This document shows positions 11,815 through 23,109 of a stretch of DNA of 64,000 bases, piece after piece. A program made the translations under genes and the position numbers. The notes under the pieces are model-generated. The model had not been told where the DNA came from. It saw nothing but the letters and a program-made list of their open reading frames with translations, and searched no databases. Positions within the stretch are counted from its first letter, which is position 1. The number at the start of each line of letters is the position of its first letter. The stretch is taken from assembly GCA_944472135.2 (NCBI GenBank), contig OX235262.1:82620903-82684902 (forward strand), read 5' to 3'. Source of the stretch: Trichobilharzia regenti (taxonomy: Eukaryota; Platyhelminthes; Trematoda; Strigeidida; Schistosomatidae).

Positions 11815-12830
11815 GCTGAATGAAAAATCTATGTTTAACTGAAATTTGATTGATGGAAACAGAAGAGACATACATAAAGCAGCTAGTCTGAATTCTATAG
11901 GAGGCATGCATTACCTATAATGTCTAAATTTTAGAAGAATTAAAGTCCTGATCATTAATAGCATAATATTCTGCTTCATAATGTAACAACTAATGGATTA
12001 TACACAATTTTTCAGAAAGTCGGACCGATGTTTAACTGTTAAAACACAGAAAATGCTCACTGTCTTGAATTCTGCTATGTAACGCTGAGTTTTTCAGACA
12101 ATGGATTTTATCTCACTGTGATTGCATAACTAAACATAAATATTCCACCCAGTTAATCGTAAAATAGTGATTTAACTGAGAGTCTATACAGTATGTGGAT
12201 TACATGAAGACTAAAGGACTACATATAAGGATCTAGGAAGGAGTCGAAATGGATGAAGACTCTGTAAGTTATACAGATGTATTTTTACAATTATTCAAAC
12301 AATCTTTAACACACCGATACCAGGTTTGTGAGGACTATGTCAATTTTATTTATAGTTTAGCCACTAATCTACAATAATGTAAATAAATTGGTAAAAACAG
12401 TTTGCGCAGAATAATACGGTACCATCATTTTTTCGCCGGTTCCTCATAAGCCTCATACAGCCCAAAGAAATCATTAAGTCTATGTATGAAGCAATTGCAA
12501 CGTGCAAATTCTACACGATGTCAGTTGACAGAAGGCTATAAACTAAATAAACAGTGCTCAGGAAATTGCACTTATATGATTTTCACTCAGAGAGTCCAAG
12601 TTTAATCAAAAATCAGTGTATGCATACAATGGCGAAGAAGTTACGTGGTAGAGACAAGAGATGAGTAAGATGGTGAGTAGCTAATACACTGATTAACAAT
12701 ATACTTAGTGAAACTCAAATCATAAATAGAAGAGACAAAGAGAGTTACACTATATAAAAGACGGGGTAGAAGTAAAAGCCAAAGATTACGTAACCAATTG
12801 TAGGAGAGAATGAAAACATCTAGTTACTAG
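11000..12830. other. AT-rich, no gene; TA microsatellite
   Basis: No gene recognised. Contains a long TA repeat (separate entry). The start of the stretch may hold unreadable upstream parts of the PLE fragment at 10490-10990. Confidence 0.35.
11773..11811. repeat. (TA)n microsatellite
   Basis: About 19 perfect TA units. Confidence 0.95.
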
Positions 12831-12839
12831 GAGAATGGG

Positions 12840-13075
12840 TGGCTGATAACCTCTTTTTTCTGAACTCATAAACAGGGTTTCAGGTGTGTGATAGAGATTA
12901 TTTCGGCAAGCCTTAGGAGAAGTGAGCTATCTCGTCCATAGATAATTTTAAAGGATTTCGCAATTTCTGGTAATGGCACTATTTTAAGCATTTGTTCTCC
13001 TAAGTCGCAGACGTTTTGGTGCCTGTTTAGAAAATCGAAGGTGCGCCCATCTTTCGACAACAAGAAAGTGACTTA
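12840..13075 (-). pseudogene. Penelope-like element, GIY-YIG C-terminus
   Basis: Reverse ORF at 12866-13063 reads 'FDFLNRHQNV' and then 'KSFKIIYGRDSSLLLRLAE', 'ISITHLKPCL'. This matches the final part of PLE GIY-YIG domains: a 'F-K-I-I' strand, a conserved glutamate (AE) and a 'LKP-L' end. It is closely related to the remnant at 51190-51470, judged by shared nucleotide blocks such as 'ggtttcaggcgt/gtgt' and 'tagaaaatcg'. No upstream reverse transcriptase is recognisable. Confidence 0.6.
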
Positions 13076-13079
13076 AATC

Positions 13080-13700
13080 TGTAGTCTTCCTAACAGACAA
13101 AACAAACTCATATTTTCTTCAATATTCATACTGTTAGAAGGAAACCGTTACAGCTTAATATCCCATGATATACACAAACGTATAACACTTTAGTACTTGT
13201 GTAGTCATAACTTTGGATCATCATTTATGAATTTCATGTTGCTTTAGTCAGCCTGAGGTAAAGGTCTACCCTTTTGTCCAGGATCAACCCAGACTCGGAG
13301 TTTGTTCAGAGTGTAATTTACCTGAAAACTGTGGAAACGTCATGCTAATGGTCTTCAGTAACCTGACTTTTTAGCTTAAGAGTTTCTAGCTAATCGTCTT
13401 TTACTGGTTTGTTTTGAGAGAAAGTGGGTCGTGGAGGAAGATCGAATAAATGAAGGTATTCATTTACAAGAAGCATTGGATTTTAGTGACACACTAACTT
13501 GAGAATTTTTGGCATTTCTCACACCTGACTATGTTGCAAAACACATTTTTCTCATCCCTCATTTTAAAATTGGATAGTAAGGCAATTTTTCTAATTAATA
13601 TGTTACACTTTTGTGGTAAACAGACGCCAACTATCTTGAAATAAGCTGTGCTGCTTTAAAGTTAAATTTATTTTAAACCTTTCTTGCGACTGGCGTTTTT
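13080..13700. other. No gene seen
   Basis: AT-rich; may include unrecognisable upstream parts of the PLE that follows, but I see no motif. Confidence 0.35.
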
Positions 13701-13716
13701 CCGCCTGATTATATAA

Positions 13717-14405
13717 ATGTATTCCTTTTACTATAGCAAAAATATTCATTCAGATATCTGTAAAACACAAAATAATGGAGCAAAGAATATTCTTTACATA
13801 GGCCGCTCAATTAGGCGTGTTCCTCGTCGAATTTCCGAACATCACCCTGCGTGGTTAAGCGAAGGCCAAACAAAATCTATTCGTAGCGCTATTCTGGCTC
13901 ATCTTGTGGATACAGAACATAAGATTGATGTTAACCAGGCTTTTAGAGTTATTTACCGGATACCAACAAATCTCAACTCCGCCTTAAGAGTTCGATTACT
14001 AAATATTGCTGAGGCTGTTGGGATCCACATTAAAAAGCCTAATTTGTGCGTCCAAAATAAGTTAGTTCAGACGCTGTCCTTACCTTGGTCATCTAGGTTT
14101 GAATTATTCTCAATTTTTGTGGAAATTTCCTAATTTTAGTTGATATTCTACTCGCCATTATATCTTTATTACTATTATAATTTAAGTATTTTTAGTAAAA
14201 TGTAATTCCATTGATCATACTTTATAAATCGATATTATTTAAAAAACACTAATATTGTTATCAACTACCAACCTTGAATATTCTGTGTATATAAACATGT
14301 ATATAATTGTAGAGCCAGAAGAGGAATCTATCGAAGAGAATATTCTTCGCTTGATTATTGTGTATTCCTTTTTCATCAAAACGGTCACATAATGTTACAT
14401 TACTG
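13717..14405 (+). pseudogene. Penelope-like element, GIY-YIG domain and 3' tail
   Basis: The ORF at 13717-14133 encodes a GIY-YIG endonuclease domain of the same PLE lineage as 33597-34562. It has 'ILYIGRSIRRVPRRISEH' (YIG plus the downstream conserved Arg), 'IRSAILAHLVDTEHKID', 'FRVIYRIPTNLN', 'LLNIAEAVGIHIKKP' and an end of 'QTLSLPWSS'. The reverse transcriptase is missing, so this is a 5'-truncated copy. The 3' untranslated part carries a decayed form of the hammerhead segment found in the PLE arms, at about 14310-14360. The protein would act as the endonuclease for target-primed insertion; as a fragment it is non-functional. Confidence 0.8.
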
Positions 14406-14409
14406 TGTT

Positions 14410-15590
14410 ACTATTAAGTTTATACTAAAAAATTTAGTATGGTATCTGTGGTTTGACTTTACAGTAAACATTTACAAAACTAAGTCTCCTAAGGAAGTAC
14501 AACAGTAGAATAATATTAAGTTATATGGTTTTGATAAAATAGTATTATAGAATGTTAGCATTCCCATCTTATTACTTTGCAGCTATAGAACTAAAAATAA
14601 TTCCTGTAATGAGTAGCTTCATATTATCACAATTAAATGTAAGGATTTGGTTTAAACAAAGTCTTCATATGAAGCAGTTTCATCAGCAGTTCTTCTGAAT
14701 ATAAAACTTTACTGACGGAGAGAAATCCTTTGTTTTTATAAGCTGAATAACTTAAATATTTAGTCAAAGATGCAGTCATTTTGAACATTTCATATAGACG
14801 AATTAGTAAACAAATATTTCCTCGGTTTGACTGCACGTTTTTGGTTTCTATAATATTTAACTCACACAACGATATGGAACTCAATAAACTTAGATAATGC
14901 TGGCAAAAATATTAAAACTGTTTGAGTATTAATCACAGCTTACATTGGTGACAAAATCAAGGGATTGTAATTTAATGGCTACATGCAAAACAGTAACATC
15001 TTACATGCATTCATTGAGACAGTGGAATATGAAGAACCCCTTTTTATCAACTTTAATCTTGATTGTACTACATAAAAAGTTTTTCACTAGGTAACTTTCT
15101 TTTTAATCGGTCTCAACGAGCAATGGAATTCATAATGTGTAAATATTTTATACAAGTTAATATACTACCAGCTGACACAAGTTAGACGTTAGGGTGGTGA
15201 CACATATCATCATGGTACAAAATGTTAAAAGGATTACCAGCACTATAATAATACTCAACATTCTGCAGCCACCTTTATTTTTAATCGGATTTGAAAAACT
15301 TTTTAACATCTGTGGCAATTAAAATGCCACTGTCTACAACTATAACCATGTTCATTTGAAAATCTGTACAATAGCTGAAACACAGATTATTGAATAAGTA
15401 ACCTTATTTGTTTTTAGGCTTAGCTCATTAGCAATGCTTTTGGTTCGACTCATCTGTAATATCTGAATTAGTCTTGATTTTACCATCCGTTAACTGAACC
15501 TATATACCAGAATTCGGTCGCATATATCAACGGGAAATCAAATACATGAATAAATAAATTTAAATAGTATTCATAGCACAAAAGATGGTT
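14410..15590. other. AT-rich, no gene seen
   Basis: Only short random ORFs; no matching repeat seen. Confidence 0.4.
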
Positions 15591-15594
15591 ATTA

Positions 15595-15720
15595 TGCCAT
15601 GGTGGCCTAGTCTATAACGCTTTGACATTTGCATTGAGCTCAAATCTGAATAAGGAGAAGGTGTAACCACTTGAAGAGCCTCCTAGATTCTACAGACAGC
15701 CACTACCAAAGATGTATCTT
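15595..15720 (+). repeat. Possible tRNA-derived repeat
   Basis: 'tggtggcctagtctataacg' near 15600 resembles a tRNA A-box region and a weak B box ('gagctcaaatct') follows about 35 bases later. Weak evidence; not a tRNA gene. Confidence 0.3.
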
Positions 15721-15934
15721 TGAATAATATTCTTTGACATGTATTTTGTGTACTGATGTATTTTGTATCTAGCCGTATGCACTTAACATCTTGCCACACC
15801 GGTCATAAATCCACCGGTACTTCGTTCTACTCTCCGAGTTTTGACACTACCAGACAGAGCTCTGACTTGAAACTACGGGGTCATCTTCAGTAGCAATTCT
15901 AAAAATTCCTACAGAACACGTGTGTTTTTACTGG

Positions 15935-16328
15935 ACCTGAGTAACTAGCGAGATGTATCTAGTCCTTTGTTTCGTGAAGACTAAATCCTGTTAGTAAGGT
16001 ACGTAGGTAGCTAGCCACCACGGTGCACATTGATATGATGATATTAGTTGGTGGTTAGCAATCCTCAGTAGGCCTTGGACTTAGGTTTCATGATACTTGG
16101 AACTCACCAGTCAGCAAGGCTTATTTTCAACCTCGAAGGAACTCACTTCCCTTCTGAGATTCAAAGTCACGTCAACCAGTGAGTACTGCAGTCAGAGACG
16201 TTACCGCACATCTATTCGGGCTTGCGGTTGTCCTCCTGTGGGACTGTATGGGATTTGGTTCGAATCTAAGACATGAGTTCCTTCAAGGTAGTAAATACGC
16301 CCTATCTTTGGTACAGACTCAATACTAT
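15935..16328 (-). repeat. SINE family C, left part
   Basis: Reverse copy of family C followed by a short plus-strand piece ('ttcgaatctaagacatgagt' near 16260). It breaks at 'ctat' (16325-16328) where the LTR element inserted; the family C sequence resumes at 17399. Confidence 0.7.
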
Positions 16329-16647
16329 TGTAACAACAGAAGACAAGGGCCAGGCAACAGATCGTTTTATTATGAAAATCAACACGTATTTATACATATT
16401 TCAGACAACATTATTATAGACAAGCGCAGTCATCTGATTGGTTGTTTAGGTAGACAAACGCAGGCTTCTGATTGGTTGTTTCGGGATTCCTTGACAAATA
16501 GAGTTCTCTATCTGCGAATCATATTTTGCCACGTTAACTTCGCTGTGATTGGTTGTTGACTCAGCCTTGTTCACGGCCCATATTAGTGACCTAGACCTTA
16601 ACGTAGATTAGTGCCAACCAATCGGCTAGCAGCCTGCTCTCACCACA
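16329..16647 (-). repeat. 3' LTR of the Gypsy-like element
   Basis: In element orientation it holds several AACCAATCA boxes (reverse of tgattggttgtt at about 16435, 16468 and 16546), a TATAAATA box (reverse of tatttata near 16387-16395) and an AATAAA signal (reverse of ttttatta near 16364-16371). These are a plausible U3 promoter and polyadenylation signal. Confidence 0.85.
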
Positions 16648-16654
16648 CTCGTCC

Positions 16655-17060
16655 CCCCGTCAAATACGTGCGACTGAAGTCGGCTTGATCTACTTGGTGC
16701 AGGCGTCATCGTTGGCTTGTCTCGCTGTATCCATTTCTGGAGCTCGCTGACGTTCACGCGCCTCTCATTGTTCGCCATTGCGACTGTGTCTGCGTAACCC
16801 CATCTCGAAGTGACCATATATGGTCCTTCCCACTTTGGAAACTGTTTGCCTGACCCTGTCGAACATTCGTCCATACTTCGGCCCACACCTTCATATGCTG
16901 CTTTCGCCCGACCTCCCAGCAGCGTCTCAAGTAGCAGCTCCATCGCTGACAGATCTTGAACGCCACTCAACTGCGCAGAAGCCTTGAAGTCCTGCCCGAA
17001 GATCCATATGTCTCCATCAAAAACTGCAGGGTATAGGCTTTTCATTTGTCGGTAGGCAGC
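16655..17060 (-). pseudogene. gag-to-integrase joined remnant
   Basis: One open reverse frame crosses the whole interior. Its first part ('VFDGDIWIFGQDFKASAQLS' then 'LLLETLLGGRAKAAYEG') looks like the start of a Gypsy gag. Its second part ('KQFPKWEGPYMVTSRWG' and 'RRVNVSELQKWI') looks like the C-terminal GPY/F domain of a Gypsy integrase. Everything between them (nucleocapsid, protease, reverse transcriptase, RNase H, integrase catalytic core) is absent, and the junction lies near 16870. The frame has no stop between the LTRs, which suggests a clean deletion by recombination or template switching during reverse transcription. No catalytic residues remain. It may still act as a packaging and priming template for an intact relative. 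Confidence 0.75.
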
Positions 17061-17069
17061 GACACCAAA

Positions 17070-17398
17070 TGTAACAACAGAAGACAAGGGCCAGGCAACA
17101 GATCGTTTTATTATGAAAATCAACACGTATTTATACATATTTCAGACAACATTATTATAGACAAGCGCAGTCATCTGATTGGTTGTTTAGGTAGACAAAC
17201 GCAGGCTTCTGATTGGTTGTTTCGGGATTCCTTGACAAATAGAGTTCTCTATCTGCGAATCATATTTTGCCACGTTAACTTCGCTGTGATTGGTTGTTGA
17301 CTCAGCCTTGTTCATATTTTCTCACGGCCCATATTAGTGACCTAGACCTTAACGTAGATTAGTGCCAACCAATCGGCTAGCAGCCTGCTCTCACCACA
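17070..17398 (-). repeat. 5' LTR of the Gypsy-like element
   Basis: Same layout of CCAAT-type boxes, TATA box and AATAAA signal as the other LTR, with an extra 10 bp (atattttctc) near 17316-17326. Near-identity of the two LTRs implies a fairly recent insertion. Confidence 0.85.
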
Positions 17399-17815
17399 CT
17401 ATCAGTCAGGTTTGCAGTGTAGGTGCCTTGACATCACGGTACACTGTGAGTTGTTGCTATTAGATGTTTAAAGGCAATCGGCAGGCAGCCGTGGACCTAG
17501 GTTCAATTCTAGTTGGAACTCGCCAGTCAGCAAGGCGTATTTGCTACCATGAAGGAACTCATGTCCGTCCTGAGGTTCGAACCCAATCCCATACAGTACT
17601 ACAGGAGGTCAATCGCGAGCCCAAAGGGTTTAGTGACAATGTCTCTGACTGCAGTACTCACTGGTTGACGCGGGTTTAGATCCCAGAAGGGACATGAGTT
17701 TCTTCAAGGTATCAAACATGCCTTGCAGGCTGGTGAGTTCCAAATAGCATGAAACCTAAGTCCACAGCTTCCTACCGACTGAATCAAACCATCTGATACC
17801 CGCAGCCCTCTTTAT
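17399..17815 (+). repeat. SINE family C, right part
   Basis: Continues the SINE interrupted by the LTR element ('ctatcagtcaggtttgcagt'), then a reversed head and a plus head with B-box 'gcgggtttagatccc' near 17668 and the body 'gggacatgagtttcttcaag'. Inverted-pair arrangement as at 46960-47640. Confidence 0.7.
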
Positions 17816-17819
17816 GCAG

Positions 17820-18730
17820 ATGTAGACAGGATATTTTTTACAGTGATATTAGTCAAAACTATTCTGTGTTATCCATGCTATGATATGTAAAACTATGTGT
17901 TGCGTCATTTGAATACGGGAATTCATAGGCAGTTAATTACTCTGATTATAGAAAAAAGTTTTAGACAACTTATCCAGACTGGTATGTGGAGTACAATGCA
18001 TAAAAAATCTATCAGACATAAAGCTGTAAATTCCCCAGTATTTACTTAAGATAGCGCTGAGGAAATACTCATGTTGAGCAGGCTGACTTTCTGACATAAA
18101 TTATGCAAGTTTTGTTTACTAAAGTAGGTAACATCAAGTAAGAGTGCACGTTTTTTAATTCATCTCAAAATGAAACTAGCTCATTAGAGATTCACTGCTC
18201 CCTATAGTTCACATATGGACATCATATTCCAAGTATTACAAAGATAATGGTGATTCTACGGCATAGATGTGGATGAACATCATTCATTGTGATTCTGTAA
18301 AGGCTATCTTGAGATTTGCAATTAAAAACTACAAGTAATTGCAGGCCACTATCACAGATTTATTGAACTTATGATTTTGTTGAAAATTTGACTGTAAATA
18401 CCATACTTATTTGTGTAATAATAAAATTCCTGAATCTTTTTAGATAAATTTGAGGTAGACGAATTTATAACGTGCTAAAATAACATTTCTTACTTCAGGA
18501 GTCAACACAGAATAGGGGAGAATGGATTTGTAAAAATCGCTTCGTCTAAATTATATGGTGCATTAAACTAGCTGATTCTATTCAGTTTTTATCATTTTAA
18601 TGATAGCCAGACAGTATATTACTAATATCTTAATAAAATAGAGTCGAAAAATAGGTCCATCTCCTGTGTTTGTAAGACAACGTTAAATTTGGAGTTCCTA
18701 AACATCCAATACGTTATGCTTTTTACCTAC
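17820..18730. other. AT-rich, no gene seen
   Basis: Nothing recognised. Confidence 0.4.
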
Positions 18731-18732
18731 TT

Positions 18733-18880
18733 ATTTGCATTCCCAGTGGAACATAATGCACCCAGGTTATGAGCTTTGATAGTCCAGAAGCAATGGTACC
18801 ATTTTCTTACGACGTGAGATTGCCAGCCCCAGATCTTCTCTCCTTTCTAAGCTTACTGCTAGCTAGTAAACTATACAAGA
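18733..18880 (-). repeat. SINE-B body fragment
   Basis: Reverse strand; begins with 'ttcccagtggaacataatgc', the RTE-like tail, and keeps part of the leader-like core ('gagattgccagccc' near 18818). Head lost. Confidence 0.55.
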
Positions 18881-18884
18881 TCTA

Positions 18885-20680
18885 TGAGTACTTCCATCGA
18901 CAATCTTGACTTCAGAGGTTCTTATCTTTGAAATTAACTGTAAGAAACTGAGTTTACCAGCAAGAAGAATTATTTCGTATATTTTGTCCTGAAATCTCTA
19001 TAGCAGAACTAATAAAAAGGTAATGTGTCTAAATATGTTTCAAAATCTAAAGTGAGTTATGCAAGTTTAAGCTCAACTATCGCGGTGATTTCACTCACTA
19101 ATTTTCCAATGTGATATTATGTTTTCTAGCCGTATACTACATAAATAAGTGCATTAGAATACAGTAAAGAGTATGATTCATTTACTCCACAATAGATGCT
19201 GCCTTTCACCCAAATTTAGTTCGTTCACGTTACTGAAATAAACGGTAAAGACTCATTTTTAACAATTATACTCACTAAAAATAAATCTAAAATTCAGCTA
19301 TGGCTTTCTAAAAATGCAAAGACTCATTAAATGAAAATAATACAAATGACATTAAAGACATCGAGGATTAGACCTTAAACCATTTAGTTCCTTGCTTTTA
19401 TTTGTTATTCAAAATCTATCATATATATGTACACTGTCATTTTGTACTTGAAGCATTCATAAGGAAGATAAACGTATGATGCTTAGACAAATGACTTTGA
19501 TTTCAAGATTCATATTTCCGTCACCTCTTTTAAAGAGTTCTATAAGGCGCTTCATTGGCTACAGAGTTGACCGACTGCTATGAATAGTGAAAATTATCAA
19601 ACTGAGCTTTGTATACAAGATGTAGATTTGTACGAGAAATTCAATGCAAAATCTGTGGTTGATTGACGGAACCTAGTTCAGAAAAAACTCCAAATGTTGA
19701 CAATAATCTCATTGATACTAGTGAATTTTACTTAACAAAAAAATCTAGTTAAGAGCTATTCTAGATATTAGGACACACGTGTGGCATAATGTTGCTTGCC
19801 TGTAATGATTGATATATGCCCAGTAATTTCAACTGAAAACAATTTTTTCCAAGATCTCATAGCAGATATCATAGTAGTAGAATTCAGAATACAAAAGAAA
19901 ACAGGCAGAATTATCAGTAACGTTATCATTTTAACCACAATTGGTTCACTTTCAATGCCTGTGCATTTCTAAATATTTCTAAATTTTACACTGACTGATA
20001 CTAGACAACATAGTGCATATATAGTCAGCGTACTCCTGTCGATGTAACTTTCAAATATTTATCTACAGCCAGCTACTACAAAAGCGAATAACCTCAGGAA
20101 TGCTTGAACACGTGGAAGAAACACTTATATAGCTGAAATAAAACTTTGTTCGCGATAAACTCAGATATAATCTCCCCTTTATTTGATATTACGACGAAAA
20201 ATGTTTTTTCAAGAACAGTTAGAACCATAATTGGCGACAAAATATATGTATAAACATTGGTCAAAACTTTCACGTACTGCAGCACATATTGCTTGTCAAT
20301 ATCCTGGAAACAAGTAGAAAGGGTAATCTCTGTTCAAAGTAGTTTCATACGATACTCTCGTTCCTCTCTTTTAATTTCAGTGCCACATACCTTTTGCCCG
20401 TATGTGTAATCTATTCGCATCCTGTATTGCTGGTAGAATGCTTGCAATCCACTCTTGTGGTTCAGGTTTAATCGACGGTTGATGTACTCCTAAACCTAAT
20501 CTAATGCGATAGCCAGTAGTAAGTACGATAAAGAGAGGCAGTTGGACATGAGGTTATCAGCCTCACTGCGTAAAAGCGACAACATAACTGCTGGCGCTTG
20601 ATGGCTTCAAACCCTATATTCTAGTTGGGACGCAAAAAATAAAGAAAATATTTCACAGCATTTTCTAAAATCTTTACTGC
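18885..20680. other. AT-rich, no gene seen
   Basis: About 1.8 kb; no coding region recognised. A weak tRNA-like stretch near 20570-20620 is not convincing. Confidence 0.4.
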
Positions 20681-20686
20681 TAAAAG

Positions 20687-21025
20687 TGTAACAACAGAAG
20701 ACAAGGGCCAGGAAACAGATCGTTTATTAAGGAAATCAACACATATTTATAGATTTTCATGTACCTATTCTAGGTTTTTGTAAGCAGATAAACGCAGTCT
20801 TCTGATTGGTTGTTTCTCACTGAAAGTAAATCTTTCATTTCTTTCTGGCTGTTTATTGAATGTCAGATCATCTATATGCCAACTGTATCTGCCTACGCAA
20901 ATTGAGCTGTAGTTGGTTGTTGAATTAGTCTTTGTTCATATTTTTCTCACGACCAGTATTGGGGACGTAAACATTGACGTAAATTACTGTCCACCAACTT
21001 TGGCTAACAGCTAGCTCTCACCAAA
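20687..21025 (-). mobile_element. Solo LTR, Gypsy-like
   Basis: Diverged copy of the LTR at 17070-17398: it starts 'tgtaacaacagaagacaaggg' (shorter match after that), keeps tgattggttgttt and the TATA and AATAAA positions, and ends 'ctctcaccaaa', where ccaca has become ccaaa. It is flanked by the 4-bp repeat aaag (20683-20686 and 21026-21029). No interior remains, as expected after recombination between two LTRs. Confidence 0.8.
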
Positions 21026-21029
21026 AAAG

Positions 21030-22080
21030 CACCAACTGAGACTGCCTAAATAATTATGCTACGAGTAGTAAGAATACGTATGCAAATTACTTTACTAGAT
21101 AATAATGGTATACAAAAGTCATTTAAAATGTTCTAAAACCTCATTATAGTATTTGGTTTAACTGTCAGCAGTTTGATGTACATATTCTATATGTTGTATT
21201 AGGCAGAACTAAAGTCCATCTTCACATTTTTGTGGCCACATGAAATTCTGCTACAGACTGAACAGGGTGATAGAAAGCTCAGTGGAATTGATTCATCACT
21301 TGTGACATCTGTGGCTACTAACTGTTTATCTTTTAACATACATCAGAGTTTTGACTAAATCAATAACTTCAGGCTGAATCACCGAATCGCATCAGTTTCT
21401 TCGGTGAATACCTGTGACAATATGTTATTTACACTGGCCTGAAAGTATTACTATGTTTATTCAACAAGAATAGCCAAAAACGTAACGTAATTGAATAAAT
21501 AGTACTCTAAATGTCAATGGTAAAAATCAAACAGTAACATTAGTATTTGGTCAAAAACAAATCAAAGCCTTAAAATCAACTAGTGAAAATTAACATTATA
21601 ATAAAATTGCACCTACATTAAATTGCTTGCTGTTTATTTTGCTTTAGTCTGAAGTTAACATAAACTTTTATATCAGATTCTTGATCAGAAGGCAAACACA
21701 CAACATACATGGGTACGTATGCAGTGACTAAAACCTAAGTATCTTAGTATATATACAGGAAACCAGTTGATACGTTCGTCTCCATTGCTTGCCGAATTTC
21801 TACGAGGCAGACACAGAAAAAGTCTATATTTCCATCAGCACTAAATCATGATTAAATGTGACAGATTCTGTGGTATATATATCTCAACAGTGCTGTCCAG
21901 TAGCTATACGTTTTAAAAGTCTCCCAGTTTCAAACTAAGTACTGAAGAATACTTCCAGCGAATCGGTATCAAAACCATGTCTGCAAGAATTAAAATCATC
22001 ATGCACGTTTTCCATAAACACCTCCAGGTCAAATAGTCATTTAACAGTGTAACCCTGAATTCATTTGAGCAAAATCGCAG
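21030..22080. other. AT-rich, no gene seen
   Basis: Nothing recognised. Confidence 0.4.
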
Positions 22081-22084
22081 TTTT

Positions 22085-23105
22085 AATACAATAATAATAA
22101 TGATTTACTTTATTCCAAAAACAGTACTTGTAATACAGAATGGAATTTTCAGCATTTATCACAATATTGCTTCTAATTTCCTAAAATTATAAATAAAATT
22201 AGTCACACATAAAATTTTCCACATTTACAATAGAGGTAATGTCAAAAACATGCAGCATATAAAATGTAAATAATAATAATGATAACAGCTAGGGTAATAA
22301 TAATAACAATACAAGTGAAAATTGCCATGGGCTTGTTTCACACAGTATTGTCAATGCGGTATAGAAATCCTAGCATGTTTAAGAATATTGAATATAATGT
22401 TCTCTTTACATGATATGGTGAGGGGAAAAACAAAGATTACAGCAGTCACAGAGATAAGTTGGTATTTGCAATTATGAAAGTAAAACAAATATAACAGAAA
22501 TAATAAAAGTAAAACTTGAAGGTATATAAGGATGGATGGATGGAGGAAATTGTTTATTCACTAGATGAAAAAAGGTTAGTTAATTCTTGCCTGACACTAT
22601 TTTCATCACATAAAATACGTGCCAAGTATAGTATCATAGAATTTTTATACTTAGACGTGCGAGCATACAGTTTACTAAAGTTACTTCTTGTTCTACCTGA
22701 GGAGATGCAAGGTGAAAGCTGAGGGTAAAGCAGGTGCTCCAAGTCAGACAAAATCCCTCTAGCAAATTTATTGCACGAAGTCAAGTGCCTATCGACAGCG
22801 ACGTTAACTATGTGGTCCACTGGGACACCACTCACCCTACTGACAGTCTTCAGCATTCTACGAATTGTGACATAGTCTTTTTTAAGCAAAACAGTAAAGA
22901 ATAAGGGTGAACAATAAAGAAGAATAGGTAGGATGCAAGAGTTTATGAACTGTAAGAGGAGGATTTGAGTTATACCCGTGTGCCTTAACTTCTTAATGTA
23001 AAATGTCAGGCGGAATATTTTACTGGAGATTGCTAAGACATGGGAAGACCAGGAGAGATCACAAAAGAGAGTACGACACATTATTAAGAGTTGCCCACGA
23101 AACAT
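22085..23105 (-). pseudogene. CR1/Jockey-type LINE, 3' end
   Basis: The reverse ORF 22554-23105 (183 residues) encodes the C-terminal part of a non-LTR reverse transcriptase. It has 'DLSWSSHVLAISSKIFRLTF', 'FINSCILPILLYCSPLFF', 'LLKKDYVTIRRMLKTVSRVS' and a tail with 'NSMILYLARILCDEN'. This thumb-and-tail pattern is typical of CR1 and Jockey elements; SR1-type CR1 LINEs are known in schistosomes. The palm with the catalytic FADD is absent, so the copy is 5'-truncated near 23105. About 450 bp of 3' untranslated sequence follows, ending in an ATT repeat at 22088-22100, the usual 3' end of such elements. The open frame of the remaining part suggests moderate age. Confidence 0.8.
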
Positions 23106-23109
23106 TGAT

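Larger units (their letters stand above)
16329..17398 (-). mobile_element. Internally deleted Gypsy-like LTR retrotransposon
   Basis: Two nearly identical LTRs (16329-16647, 319 bp; 17070-17398, 329 bp) flank a 422-bp interior. The difference is essentially one 10-bp indel near 16575. Each LTR runs from tg to ca, and the insertion is bounded by the 4-bp duplication ctat (16325-16328 and 17399-17402), which falls inside a SINE family C copy that continues on both sides. Read on the minus strand, a GGGGGGACGAG purine tract ends at 16648 next to the 3' LTR, and a TGG-starting primer-site-like stretch lies just inside the 5' LTR (about 17056-17068). LTR size resembles the schistosome Boudicca family from memory. 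Nearly all of pol is missing, so it is non-autonomous. Confidence 0.9.

Noticed and set aside
16179..16559. Plus-strand ORF of 126 residues and its near-identical repeat at 17046-17300
   Set aside because: Translation of the LTR in the wrong orientation; identical because the LTRs are repeated.
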